From positions 1 to 7,109 of the forward strand of contig JALWJW010000284.1 of NCBI GenBank assembly GCA_026996935.1: DNA of 7,109 nucleotides. The letters run 5' to 3'. A program made the position numbers and the translations under genes. Of this stretch, positions 1 through 6,247 are shown one piece after another (the stretch's first letter is position 1; every line of letters starts with the position of its first letter). Under the pieces are notes generated by a model, which was not told where the DNA came from, ran no database searches, and saw nothing but the letters and a program-made list of their open reading frames with translations. Source of the stretch: Hyphomicrobiales bacterium. Lineage in GTDB: Bacteria; Pseudomonadota; Alphaproteobacteria; Rhizobiales; Aestuariivirgaceae.

Positions 1-248
1 AATTTTTTACCGCATGGCCATTTCATTTCCATTTTTATGATGAGCGGAACAAGCAAGATCAGGCCGAATATATAGCGGATGAATGAGGATTGAACGGGCG
101 GCATATCGGCACCAAGATAACGCACAACACCTGTGACCCCGACAAAAAGTAAACCGGACAGGCCCATCCATAAAATACCATGGAGGATATTGTCTGGTTT
201 TTTTGCCGGTGATATGGGGGCTGGAATTGAAGTGTCTGTTGTGGTCAT
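1..248 (-). CDS. EamA/DMT-family transporter, N-terminal fragment (runs off left edge)
   Basis: This is an open frame of 82 codons with no stop before the window edge, so the rest of the gene lies to the left. It reads MTTTDTSIPAPISPAKKPDN, then a hydrophobic helix at about residues 23-43 (GILWMGLSGLLFVGVTGVVR), then a short loop with the DMPPVQSSFIRY segment (49-60), then a second helix at about 61-72 followed by a Lys-rich turn. From family knowledge, a helix followed by a P-x-QSxFIRY-type segment is typical of the 10-helix EamA (drug/metabolite transporter) permeases of alphaproteobacteria; the substrate cannot be told. Start choice is uncertain: ATG 248 has only a weak, close CAGG, and an in-frame ATG at 284 would add MTRRQILRHTQA. 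It is divergent from efp. A 99-codon frame at 7-306 on the same strand is a low-complexity shadow of it. Confidence 0.75.
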   Translation of the reverse strand, partial: MTTTDTSIPAPISPAKKPDNILHGILWMGLSGLLFVGVTGVVRYLGADMPPVQSSFIRYIFGLILLVPLIIKMEMKWPCGKK

Positions 249-282
249 TGCCTGAGTATGACGCAGAATTTGACGGCGAGTC

Positions 283-297
283 ATGCAATTTTTGCAT
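283..297. repeat. Perfect 6+6 bp inverted repeat in divergent intergenic region
   Basis: ATGCAATTTTTGCAT has arms ATGCAA/TTGCAT with a 3-nt spacer. Flanking GAGT (278-281) and ACTC (301-304) are also complementary with a small bulge, so the element could be extended. It lies between the leftward transporter gene and the rightward efp promoter, and the alternative transporter start (ATG 284 on the minus strand) overlaps it by two bases. It could be an operator for either gene or a hairpin; no protein is assigned. Confidence 0.45.
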
Positions 298-327
298 ATC
301 ACTCATGCGTTGGTTCGGTTTACCGGT

Positions 328-333
328 TATAAT
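328..333 (+). promoter_or_regulatory. Candidate -10 hexamer for the efp-suhB transcript
   Basis: TATAAT is a perfect consensus -10 box. The bases 16-18 nt upstream are not a recognisable -35; the nearest TTG-rich hexamer, TTGGTT at 310-315, is too close. A transcript from here would carry a leader of about 95 nt before the efp start. A TTGACG at 367-372 could be the -35 of a second weak promoter. Evidence is motif only. Confidence 0.4.
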
Positions 334-424
334 GGGGATATTAAGGGCTTTTGCCTAATGGTATTTTTGACGTGCAACGGGCGGCAAAGGCTGCTAAACG
401 AGTGACCATCTTAAAAAAATGTTC

Positions 425-430
425 AAAAGG
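425..430 (+). promoter_or_regulatory. Ribosome binding site that fixes the efp start
   Basis: AAAAGG lies 7 nt upstream of ATG 438. This decides the start against an in-frame upstream ATG at 351, which would add 29 residues of Lys/Ala-rich sequence not found in EF-P proteins and has no comparable Shine-Dalgarno sequence. Confidence 0.7.
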
Positions 431-437
431 TGCTTTG

Positions 438-1004
438 ATGAAAATTAATGGCAACGAAATTAAACCCGGCAATGTGATTATGCATAATGATACTTTGTGG
501 ATTGCGGTGAAATGTGCAGCCGTAAAACCGGGCAAAGGCGGTGCATTTAATCAGGTTGAGTTGAAAAACCTGCTTAATGGATCCAAACTTAATGAACGGT
601 TTCGGGCCAATGAAACGGTTGAGAAAATTCGCCTTGAACAAAAAGAATACCAATATCTGTATGAGCAGGATGATATGCTTTGTTTCATGGATACTGAAAC
701 CTATGAGCAAATCGAATTGCAAAAAGAATTTGTTGGTGAGCGCGCTGCTTTCTTGCAAGACGGTATGATGGTTATGGTTGAAAGCCATGAAGGCACGTAT
801 ATTGGTGTTGATCTGCCCGGTCAGGTGGTGCTTGAAGTGATTGAGGCTGATCCTGTTGTTAAAGGGCAAACGGTTTCGTCGTCTTATAAACCTGCTGTTG
901 TGGACAATGGCGTGCGCGTCATGGTGCCGCCCTTTATTACGGTGGGTGAGAAAATCGTTGTTGATACCAATGAAGTCACCTATATACGCCGCGCTGAAAG
1001 TTAA
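438..1004 (+). CDS. efp: Translation elongation factor P
   Basis: The product is 188 residues, the normal EF-P length. EF-P binds between the P and E sites of the ribosome and rescues ribosomes stalled at polyproline stretches. The N-terminal KOW-like domain carries the conserved loop PGKGGAF with the tip lysine at residue 33, equivalent to E. coli Lys34 that is beta-lysylated by EpmA/EpmB. The middle and C-terminal OB-fold domains follow; the EF-P signature K-x-A-x4-G-x2-V-x-V-P-x2-I-x2-G matches at residues 151-170. Lysine at the tip suggests EpmA-type rather than rhamnose (EarP, arginine) modification; no modification gene is in the window. Start at 438 is set by AAAAGG 7 nt upstream. It is followed by a hairpin and then suhB, probably in one transcript. 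Confidence 0.97.
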   Translation: MKINGNEIKPGNVIMHNDTLWIAVKCAAVKPGKGGAFNQVELKNLLNGSKLNERFRANETVEKIRLEQKEYQYLYEQDDMLCFMDTETYEQIELQKEFVGERAAFLQDGMMVMVESHEGTYIGVDLPGQVVLEVIEADPVVKGQTVSSSYKPAVVDNGVRVMVPPFITVGEKIVVDTNEVTYIRRAES

Positions 1005-1005
1005 T

Positions 1006-1024
1006 CGCAGCTTTTATAGCTGCG
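1006..1024 (+). promoter_or_regulatory. 7-bp stem-loop directly after the efp stop codon
   Basis: CGCAGCT (1006-1012) and AGCTGCG (1018-1024) are perfectly complementary around a 5-nt loop TTTAT, beginning two bases after the efp TAA. No U-run follows; the next bases are CAATAAAGAG and lead into the suhB ribosome binding site. This argues against a simple intrinsic terminator and for a hairpin that stabilises the efp 3' end, marks a processing site, or tunes suhB expression relative to efp. Confidence 0.6.
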
Positions 1025-1044
1025 CAATAAAGAGAATTACTAAA

Positions 1045-1839
1045 ATGGTCACATCGCCCCTTATTACGGTTATGGTCAACGCGGTTCGCCGCTCTACTCG
1101 CGGGTTGATGCGTGATTTTGGCGAAGTTGAGAACTTGCAGGTTTCAGCTAAAGGACCTGCCGATTTTGTTACCAAGGCGGACAAGCGGGTTGAAGAAATT
1201 TTATTTGAAGAACTGAAAAAGGCGCGGCCTAAATTTGGTTTTCATATGGAAGAGGGCGGTGATGTTGTGGGTGAAGACCCTGATAGCCGTTGGATTGTTG
1301 ACCCGATTGATGGCACAACCAATTTCATTCATGGCATTCCTCATTTTGGTATTTCGGTTGGTCTTGAGCAACGCGGCGAAATTGTTGCAGGTGTAATTTA
1401 TAACCCTGCAACCAATGAGCTGTTTACGGGCGAAAAAGGTCGTGGTTCATATTTGGATGATCGTCGTTTGCGGGTTTCGGGCCGTGAAGATATTCATGAG
1501 GCGGTCATTGCCAGTGGGGTGCCGCATCGTGGGCGCGCTGATCTTGAAAAATACCGCTCTGAACTTGCAGTGTTACAAGACAAAGTGGCTGGTATTCGTC
1601 GGTTTGGTGCGGGCAGTCTGGATTTAGCCTATGTCGCCTGTGGGCGTTTTGACGGGTTTTGGGAACGTGGTCTGCAGAAATGGGACATTGCGGCAGGCGT
1701 GATTATTGTGCAGGAAGCTGGCGGTATTGTTGGTGGTATGGACGGTGATGATGACTATATGACCAGTGGCGACATTATTGTTGGTAATAAAGCAATTTAT
1801 GCCGCAATGAAGGCTGAACTGGACAAACTTTCAACCTGA
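1045..1839 (+). CDS. suhB: SuhB-like inositol monophosphatase family protein
   Basis: The product is 264 residues and fits the Mg2+-dependent, Li+-sensitive inositol-monophosphatase family, which hydrolyses inositol phosphates and related sugar phosphates. Visible motifs are the acidic EEGG metal site (residues 69-72), WIVDPIDGTTNFIHG (83-97) with metal ligands D86, I88 backbone and D89, and the C-terminal WDIAAGVIIVQEAGG starting at W213 with D214. All catalytic residues appear intact. In E. coli, SuhB also binds RNA polymerase and acts in rRNA antitermination; whether that applies here is not visible. ATG 1045 was chosen because it has AAGAG about 10 nt upstream and gives the family's normal length; the frame is open back to 841 only as overlap with efp. 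ATG 1072 is a possible later start. Gap to efp is 40 nt, so the two are probably co-transcribed. Confidence 0.93.
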   Translation: MVTSPLITVMVNAVRRSTRGLMRDFGEVENLQVSAKGPADFVTKADKRVEEILFEELKKARPKFGFHMEEGGDVVGEDPDSRWIVDPIDGTTNFIHGIPHFGISVGLEQRGEIVAGVIYNPATNELFTGEKGRGSYLDDRRLRVSGREDIHEAVIASGVPHRGRADLEKYRSELAVLQDKVAGIRRFGAGSLDLAYVACGRFDGFWERGLQKWDIAAGVIIVQEAGGIVGGMDGDDDYMTSGDIIVGNKAIYAAMKAELDKLST

Positions 1840-1891
1840 TTTCTTCTTCTAGATGCTTCTTTCTGGTAGATAAGGATTTATCCAAATCGGG

Positions 1892-3550
1892 TTAACGTTG
1901 GCTGTGTCGCCAGTTTGGATGCTCAAACGGGCGTTGAATTGAGGCAGGCAGTGGCGTTTTACCTAAAATCATATCGGCGGCTTTTTCGGCAACCATCATG
2001 GATGGGGCGTTTAGATTGCCATTGGTGATTTGCGGGAAAATGGATGCATCCACCACGCGCAAGGCTTTGATGCCGATAACCTGACACTGGTTGTTGACCA
2101 CTGATTTTGGATCGTCTTCGACCCCCATATAACAGGTGCTGCACGGGTGAAAAGCGCTTGAGGCATGCTGGCGAATGAAGTCGTCTAATTGAGCATCTGT
2201 TTGGGTTTCGTGACCGGGAAGAAGTTCCTGCAATGTATATGGTTTGAGGGCTTTTTGGGTAAAGACTTCGCGGGTTAATCTGATGGCGCGGCGAAAATCA
2301 ATCCAGTCTTGTTCGTGCGACATATAATGAAAGGCGATTTGCGGGGCATCGTGCGGATTGTTAGACAATATAGAAATCTGGCCGCGCGACTTTGAACGGT
2401 TTGGGCCGACATGGACCTGCATGCCATCACCATCGGCCGCTGAGGTGCCATCATAGCTAATGGCGCCGGGCAAAAAGTGAAATTGCACATCAGGGTATTC
2501 AACGCCCTTGGCTGAACGGATAAAAGCGCATGATTCAAAGTGATTGGTGGCGCCAAGCCCCGTTTTAAAGCCCAGCCATTCCAGAGCAATGCGAGTTTTA
2601 GAAAACATGCTGAGATAGCTGTTTAAGGTGATGGGTTGGGAAACCGCATATTGCACATAGAGTTCTAAATGGTCTTGCAGGTTCTTGCCAACGCCGGGCA
2701 AATGCTTTTTAGGCTCGATGCCAACAGAGCGCAGTTGATGGGCATCGCCAATGCCAGAGCGCTGTAAAATGGTTGGGGAGCCAAAAGCACCAGCCGATAA
2801 GATGACTTCTTTTCGGGCATGGGCAATTTTGGTTGCACCAGCTATTTGATACTGGATGCCGATGGCGCGGTTGTCATCGAACAGGACTTTGTCGACCAGT
2901 GCACCTGTTCTAATCACAAGATTTTTACGTGCCATAATCGGGTATAAATATGCACTTGATGCCGACCAGCGGCGGCCTTTCCAGACGGTCATTTCCATCT
3001 GGCCAAAACCTTCCTGGCGCTCGCCATTATAATCTGGAGTTTTGGTATAGCCTGCCTGAACCCCTGCTTTTATGAAGGCTTTGTATAAAGGGTTTAGCTG
3101 GTTGCCGCGGGTGATATGCACTGGGCCATCAGTGCCGCGCCAGCCCTTTTGGCCGTGATGAGCATTTTCCATACGTTTGAAATAGGGCAGGCAATCTTTG
3201 TAAGCCCAGTTTTTTGCACCTAATTGTTCCCAGGTGTCGAAATCTTTTGCATGGCCGCGGACATATACCATGCCGTTGATGGAAGATGAACCGCCAAGTA
3301 CTTTGCCGCGCGGGGCTTCTAAGGTGCGACCGCCAAGGTTTTGTTCGGGGATGGTTTCATAACCCCAATTATAGCGCTCCATGTTCATCGGATAGGCAAG
3401 GGCAGACGGCATTTGGATGAAGGGGCCATAATCGGTGCCGCCATATTCGAGCAAAAGAACGGTGGCTTTTTCATCTTCGGTTAAGCGATTTGCCAACACG
3501 CAACCAGCAGAACCTGCGCCAACGATGATGTAGTCAAAAGCATCACTCAT
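1892..3550 (-). CDS. betA: Choline dehydrogenase (GMC flavoprotein)
   Basis: The product is 552 residues, standard for BetA. It oxidises choline to betaine aldehyde using FAD, passing electrons to the respiratory chain at the inner membrane. FAD-binding Rossmann motif GAGSAGCVLANRL is at 11-23, the GMC signature 1 (GGSSSINGMVYVRG) at 86-99, signature 2 (GSPTILQRSGIG) mid-protein, and the catalytic His-Asn pair is most likely H468 (FHPCSTCYMG) and N512 (NGNLNAP), 44 residues apart as in choline oxidase. Segments such as YNWGYETIPE, SCAFIRS and YMSHEQDW match E. coli BetA from memory, so this is choline-type rather than a generic GMC enzyme. One oddity is LLLEYGG where LEAGG is usual. The start overlaps the betI stop as ATGA, with AGAG about 8 nt upstream, so translation is likely coupled. 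It converges on suhB with a 52-nt gap in which I see no clear terminator. Confidence 0.95.
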   Translation of the reverse strand: MSDAFDYIIVGAGSAGCVLANRLTEDEKATVLLLEYGGTDYGPFIQMPSALAYPMNMERYNWGYETIPEQNLGGRTLEAPRGKVLGGSSSINGMVYVRGHAKDFDTWEQLGAKNWAYKDCLPYFKRMENAHHGQKGWRGTDGPVHITRGNQLNPLYKAFIKAGVQAGYTKTPDYNGERQEGFGQMEMTVWKGRRWSASSAYLYPIMARKNLVIRTGALVDKVLFDDNRAIGIQYQIAGATKIAHARKEVILSAGAFGSPTILQRSGIGDAHQLRSVGIEPKKHLPGVGKNLQDHLELYVQYAVSQPITLNSYLSMFSKTRIALEWLGFKTGLGATNHFESCAFIRSAKGVEYPDVQFHFLPGAISYDGTSAADGDGMQVHVGPNRSKSRGQISILSNNPHDAPQIAFHYMSHEQDWIDFRRAIRLTREVFTQKALKPYTLQELLPGHETQTDAQLDDFIRQHASSAFHPCSTCYMGVEDDPKSVVNNQCQVIGIKALRVVDASIFPQITNGNLNAPSMMVAEKAADMILGKTPLPASIQRPFEHPNWRHSQR

Positions 3551-4176
3551 TTGTCTGGCTCTTTTGGGCTGGTTTGGGTTGATAAAATTGTGTCAATAGC
3601 GGTGAGCGCCAGTTGGTTTGATGTGGTTTTTAAATGCAGTGTCGGGTTGAGTGATGCGCGCAAATAAAGTCCGTCAATAATAGCAGCAATGGTTTCTGCT
3701 TGCTCTTCAATTTTTGCCTGCATGTGAGGATGTGTGTGAGGCTGAGTGTTCATTTGTTTTAAATTGAATAATAAATTGGATCGTAATCGGTTGTGATAAA
3801 GCGCAAGAATACGGGTCAGGCTTTGCGATTGACGGGCCGAAGCATAAAGCGCCAACCAAGCGGTGGTGACTTGTGGTGAAAACTGTTCTGGTGCAAATGA
3901 GGCATCGATGATGGCATTGATGCGTTCAAGTGGTGTGTTGGCGTTGGAAAGCTTTTCAACGGCGATGCGGCGTAAATTTTCGAGCATCAGGCGCATGGTT
4001 TCAAACAATAATTCGTCTTTGCTGATAAAATAATGATGGACAATACCTGGTGATACGCCCGCCTTTTTGGCGATGCGGGTGACGGTGGCATCGGCTAAAC
4101 CAAATTCATGGATTGATGCGATGGTGGCATCAACCAATTGTCGGCGGCGCACAGGGCCCATTCCTAACTTTGGCAT
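3547..4176 (-). CDS. betI: BetI, TetR-family choline-responsive repressor
   Basis: The product is 209 residues. It begins MPKLGM-xxx-RRRQL-x-DAT like E. coli BetI and has a TetR helix-turn-helix at about 31-50 (VTRIAKKAGVSPGIVHHYF). Conserved ligand-domain segments AWLALYAS (106-113), LYHNRLRSNL (126-135) and AAIIDGLYLRASL (164-176) support BetI rather than another TetR protein. In characterised species BetI represses the bet genes and choline relieves repression. The gene overlaps betA by ATGA and has AAGG 7 nt before its ATG; a strong inverted repeat at 4227-4242 lies upstream and is the probable autoregulatory site. Odd feature: a His-rich linker with H147, H149 and H151 between the helices where relatives I remember have Arg/Glu/Ala-rich sequence. 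betB is not in the usual place between betI and betA. Confidence 0.94.
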   Translation of the reverse strand: MPKLGMGPVRRRQLVDATIASIHEFGLADATVTRIAKKAGVSPGIVHHYFISKDELLFETMRLMLENLRRIAVEKLSNANTPLERINAIIDASFAPEQFSPQVTTAWLALYASARQSQSLTRILALYHNRLRSNLLFNLKQMNTQPHTHPHMQAKIEEQAETIAAIIDGLYLRASLNPTLHLKTTSNQLALTAIDTILSTQTSPKEPDK

Positions 4177-4226
4177 ATGCTGACCTTGTCTGGTTAAACT
4201 TCTTGATTTTCATAACCTGTTTTTTA

Positions 4227-4242
4227 TTGGTTGACCAACCAA
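4227..4242. promoter_or_regulatory. Probable BetI operator (7+7 inverted repeat)
   Basis: TTGGTTGACCAACCAA has perfect 7-bp arms around a 2-nt centre. It lies 51 bp upstream of the betI start. On the minus strand it would overlap a weak -35 (TTGGTC, 4238-4233) spaced 18 nt from TATGAA (4214-4209), the arrangement expected of a repressor site. TetR-family operators are commonly palindromes of this size. Assignment to BetI rests on position and symmetry, not on a matched published motif. Confidence 0.65.
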
Positions 4243-4280
4243 AAACCGACGTGCGGATTAAAATTTCTATGCTTTAAGGA

Positions 4281-4305
4281 AAACAGTTCGTAAAGTGAAC
4301 ATTTT
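4281..4305. repeat. Imperfect dyad upstream of the dehydrogenase promoter
   Basis: AAA-ca-GTTC (4281-4289) pairs with GAAC-at-TTT (4297-4305), seven matched pairs with two mismatches around a 7-nt centre. It ends 3 nt before the candidate -35 of the rightward dehydrogenase gene. It differs in sequence from the betI-proximal palindrome, so if it is an operator it is for another regulator. Such weak dyads occur by chance. Confidence 0.25.
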
Positions 4306-4308
4306 CTA

Positions 4309-4339
4309 TTGACGGGCGTGAGTTTTTTAGGCGTATAGA
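4309..4339 (+). promoter_or_regulatory. Candidate promoter for the iron-type dehydrogenase gene
   Basis: TTGACG (4309-4314) and TATAGA (4334-4339) resemble -35 and -10 boxes, but the 19-nt spacer is longer than ideal. Transcription from here would leave a leader of about 50 nt before ATG 4397. Confidence 0.35.
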
Positions 4340-4396
4340 AATATGAGTGATTTTATTGTTACTGCATGAAAAATTTTTGAAAAGAAAGTTACACAG

Positions 4397-5554
4397 ATGC
4401 CGCAAAATGCAAATTTTGGTTTTCCAACACAGATTAAATTTGGTGCTGGCCGTATTGGTGAATTGGGCGAGCTTTGTAAAGAGGCTGGAATAAAGCGTCC
4501 ATTATTGGTGACAGACCCTGGCCTTGCCGGCATGGATATGGTCAAGAATATTGTTGCCGGGCTTGAATCTGATGGTTTGGGCGTGGCAGTGTTTTCTGAC
4601 ATTAAGCCAAACCCGATTGAACAAAATATCCTTGATGGTGTTAAGGCGTTTAAAGCTGGCGGTCATGACGGTGTGATTGCTTTTGGTGGCGGATCGGGCC
4701 TTGATGCAGGCAAAGTGATTGCTTTTTATCAGGGCCAAACTCGCCCGCTTTTTGACTATGAAGATGTGGGCGATTGGTGGACGCGGGCTGACCCTAAAGG
4801 GATTGCGCCTAATATTGCAGTGCCAACAACAGCAGGTACCGGTTCAGAAGTTGGCCGTGCTGGCTTGGTGACCGATAGTGTGACACACGCCAAAAAGATT
4901 ATCTTTCACCCTTTAATGTTACCGACCTTTGCTATTCTTGATCCTGAATTGACTGTTGGTTTACCTGCTGGCTTAACAGCGGCAACCGGCCTTGATGCAT
5001 TGTCTCATAATTTAGAAGCTTATAGTGCGCCTGGTTATCACCCGTTTGCAGCGGGTATTGCGCTTGAAGGTATGCGGTTGGTCAAAGACTTTTTGCCAGA
5101 TGCCGTATCATCACCAACTGATCTTGAAGCGCGTGGGCAAATGCTGGTGGCTTCATCGATGGGGGCAACAGCTTTTCAGCGCGGCCTTGGGGCGATGCAC
5201 GCTTTGGCCCATCCTCTTGGTGGCATGTATGATGCGCACCACGGTATGCTCAATGCGATTTTGATGCCTTATGTTTTAAAAGCCAACCGTGAAGCGATTG
5301 AAAAGCGTATAGATCGGGCATCGAAATATATGTATATTAATGGCGGGTTTGACGGCTTTTTGGACTGGGTATTAGAGCTGCGTACGCAACTTAATATTCC
5401 TCATGATTTAGCTGCTATTGGCATTCCTGATGATAATCTTGAACTGATCGGGGAAATGGCAACTAAAGACCCTTCTGCTGGTGGCAATCCTATTCAGTTC
5501 ACCGCTGCCCAATACCATGAGATTGTGAGTAAAGCGGTGCGTGGAGATTTGTAA
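4397..5554 (+). CDS. Iron-containing (group III) alcohol dehydrogenase
   Basis: The product is 385 residues, the usual family length. These NAD(P)-dependent enzymes interconvert alcohols and aldehydes. The N-terminal nucleotide-binding half carries GGGSGLDAGK (97-106; most relatives read GGGSPxDxxK) and PTTAGTGSE (143-151). The C-terminal helical half has all four metal ligands in family spacing: D200 and H204 (GLDALSHNLEAY), H268 (GAMHALAHPLGG) and H282 (YDAHHGMLN), equivalent to the FucO set. The substrate cannot be read from sequence. It is divergent from betI-betA across 220 bp, so it might be co-regulated with choline oxidation, but its own promoter region has no second copy of the betI palindrome. 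ATG 4397 has only a weak purine-rich GAAAG upstream, yet the protein starts exactly where relatives do (FxFPTQIKFGAG). Confidence 0.93.
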   Translation: MPQNANFGFPTQIKFGAGRIGELGELCKEAGIKRPLLVTDPGLAGMDMVKNIVAGLESDGLGVAVFSDIKPNPIEQNILDGVKAFKAGGHDGVIAFGGGSGLDAGKVIAFYQGQTRPLFDYEDVGDWWTRADPKGIAPNIAVPTTAGTGSEVGRAGLVTDSVTHAKKIIFHPLMLPTFAILDPELTVGLPAGLTAATGLDALSHNLEAYSAPGYHPFAAGIALEGMRLVKDFLPDAVSSPTDLEARGQMLVASSMGATAFQRGLGAMHALAHPLGGMYDAHHGMLNAILMPYVLKANREAIEKRIDRASKYMYINGGFDGFLDWVLELRTQLNIPHDLAAIGIPDDNLELIGEMATKDPSAGGNPIQFTAAQYHEIVSKAVRGDL

Positions 5555-5647
5555 GTATAAAATTTTCCTCAAAGCATATAAGTTTATTACTATTGGCAGA
5601 TGTAGGTTCAATGAGGCTTATGTCTGCTGTCTGATCAGGGGCTATTA

Positions 5648-6247
5648 ATGACTAAGAGTAAATCGCTTTCAGGACAAAGTTTAGTTTATCTGGCTTTGAC
5701 AGCTTTGACTGTCATAGGCGGGTATTTCTTTTTGCGTTACGCTTATCACATTTCAGATTCTATACCCTTTGCCCAGGAAATTATTCTGATTGTCCTTGGG
5801 ACAGTTGCGACAATTTTAATTACGGCTCTATTGCTGAATAAGCAGACCGAAGTTGAGCTGCAAAAGGAACAACAAATTCGTTTTCTTGAGTTGAAGTCTG
5901 ATGTTTATATGGATTTGCTCAATCACATCGAAAATGTATTGCTTGAGCGTTCGGCCAGCCGAGCTGATGGTGTGCGCTTACAGTTTTTAGGCCACCGTTT
6001 GGCGCTAGTTGCCAGCCCTGCGATTCTAGTGGAATTTGAACGGTTTTTGACCTCTTATAACAAAGCATTGGCCGATCAGTCAGTCAGTGCTTCTGATAAT
6101 GATATTATCAATCGTTCGCTGGCCGAATTGTCTATTCAAATTCGTCAGGATTTAATTGGCGATCAGGATGAGTTTAATGGCGTTGTGGCCAGAGATGTGG
6201 CAAAACAAGTGCGCAATAATACCGAGGCGGCGTTAGGTAACACTTAG
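5648..6247 (+). CDS. Hypothetical membrane protein, two helices plus cytoplasmic domain
   Basis: I do not recognise a named family. The 199-residue product has two hydrophobic segments, at about 12-32 (LVYLALTALTVIGGYFFLRY) and about 43-63 (EIILIVLGTVATILITALLL), so both ends are probably cytoplasmic. A charged segment NKQTEVELQKEQQIRFLELK follows at 64-83 and is likely helical or coiled-coil, then a soluble domain of about 115 residues with the pattern SDVYMDLLNHIENVLLE and no cysteines. I have the impression that the NKQTE-(V/L)EL-xKE…FLELK…YMDL pattern recurs in scattered bacterial hypothetical proteins, but cannot confirm it. AGGGG 6 nt before the ATG is a strong ribosome binding site. 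It lies 93 nt after the dehydrogenase with no clear terminator between them; TTGGCA at 5593 may be part of a weak promoter. It ends 40 nt before the exported protein gene, possibly forming an operon with it. Confidence 0.85.
   Translation: MTKSKSLSGQSLVYLALTALTVIGGYFFLRYAYHISDSIPFAQEIILIVLGTVATILITALLLNKQTEVELQKEQQIRFLELKSDVYMDLLNHIENVLLERSASRADGVRLQFLGHRLALVASPAILVEFERFLTSYNKALADQSVSASDNDIINRSLAELSIQIRQDLIGDQDEFNGVVARDVAKQVRNNTEAALGNT

Noticed and set aside
7..306. 99-codon minus-strand open frame overlapping the transporter fragment
   Set aside because: Its translation is Ser/His/Cys/Arg-rich without any domain pattern, while the frame starting at 248 gives clear membrane helices of an EamA protein.
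351..437. N-terminal extension of EF-P from ATG 351
   Set aside because: EF-P homologues begin at the equivalent of ATG 438, which also has the good ribosome binding site.
423..869. 148-codon minus-strand frame inside efp
   Set aside because: Antisense shadow of a strongly recognised gene, with no domain and no ribosome binding site of note.
841..1044. N-terminal extension of the SuhB frame into efp
   Set aside because: The extension overlaps efp in another frame and would make the protein about 70 residues longer than the family; ATG 1045 gives the standard length.
1840..1891. Intrinsic terminator between the convergent suhB and betA genes
   Set aside because: Only a 5-bp GATAA/TTATC stem and pyrimidine runs are present; no GC-rich stem with a U-tract on either strand.
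1892..5554. DMSP/3-hydroxypropionate catabolism (DddA-like GMC enzyme plus DddB-like iron dehydrogenase)
   Set aside because: The GMC protein matches choline dehydrogenase in many specific segments and its partner regulator is BetI; no DddD, DddT or DddC gene is present.
5587..5630. Terminator hairpin after the dehydrogenase gene (GCAGA…TCTGC)
   Set aside because: Only five clean pairs over a long loop, with no U-tract.
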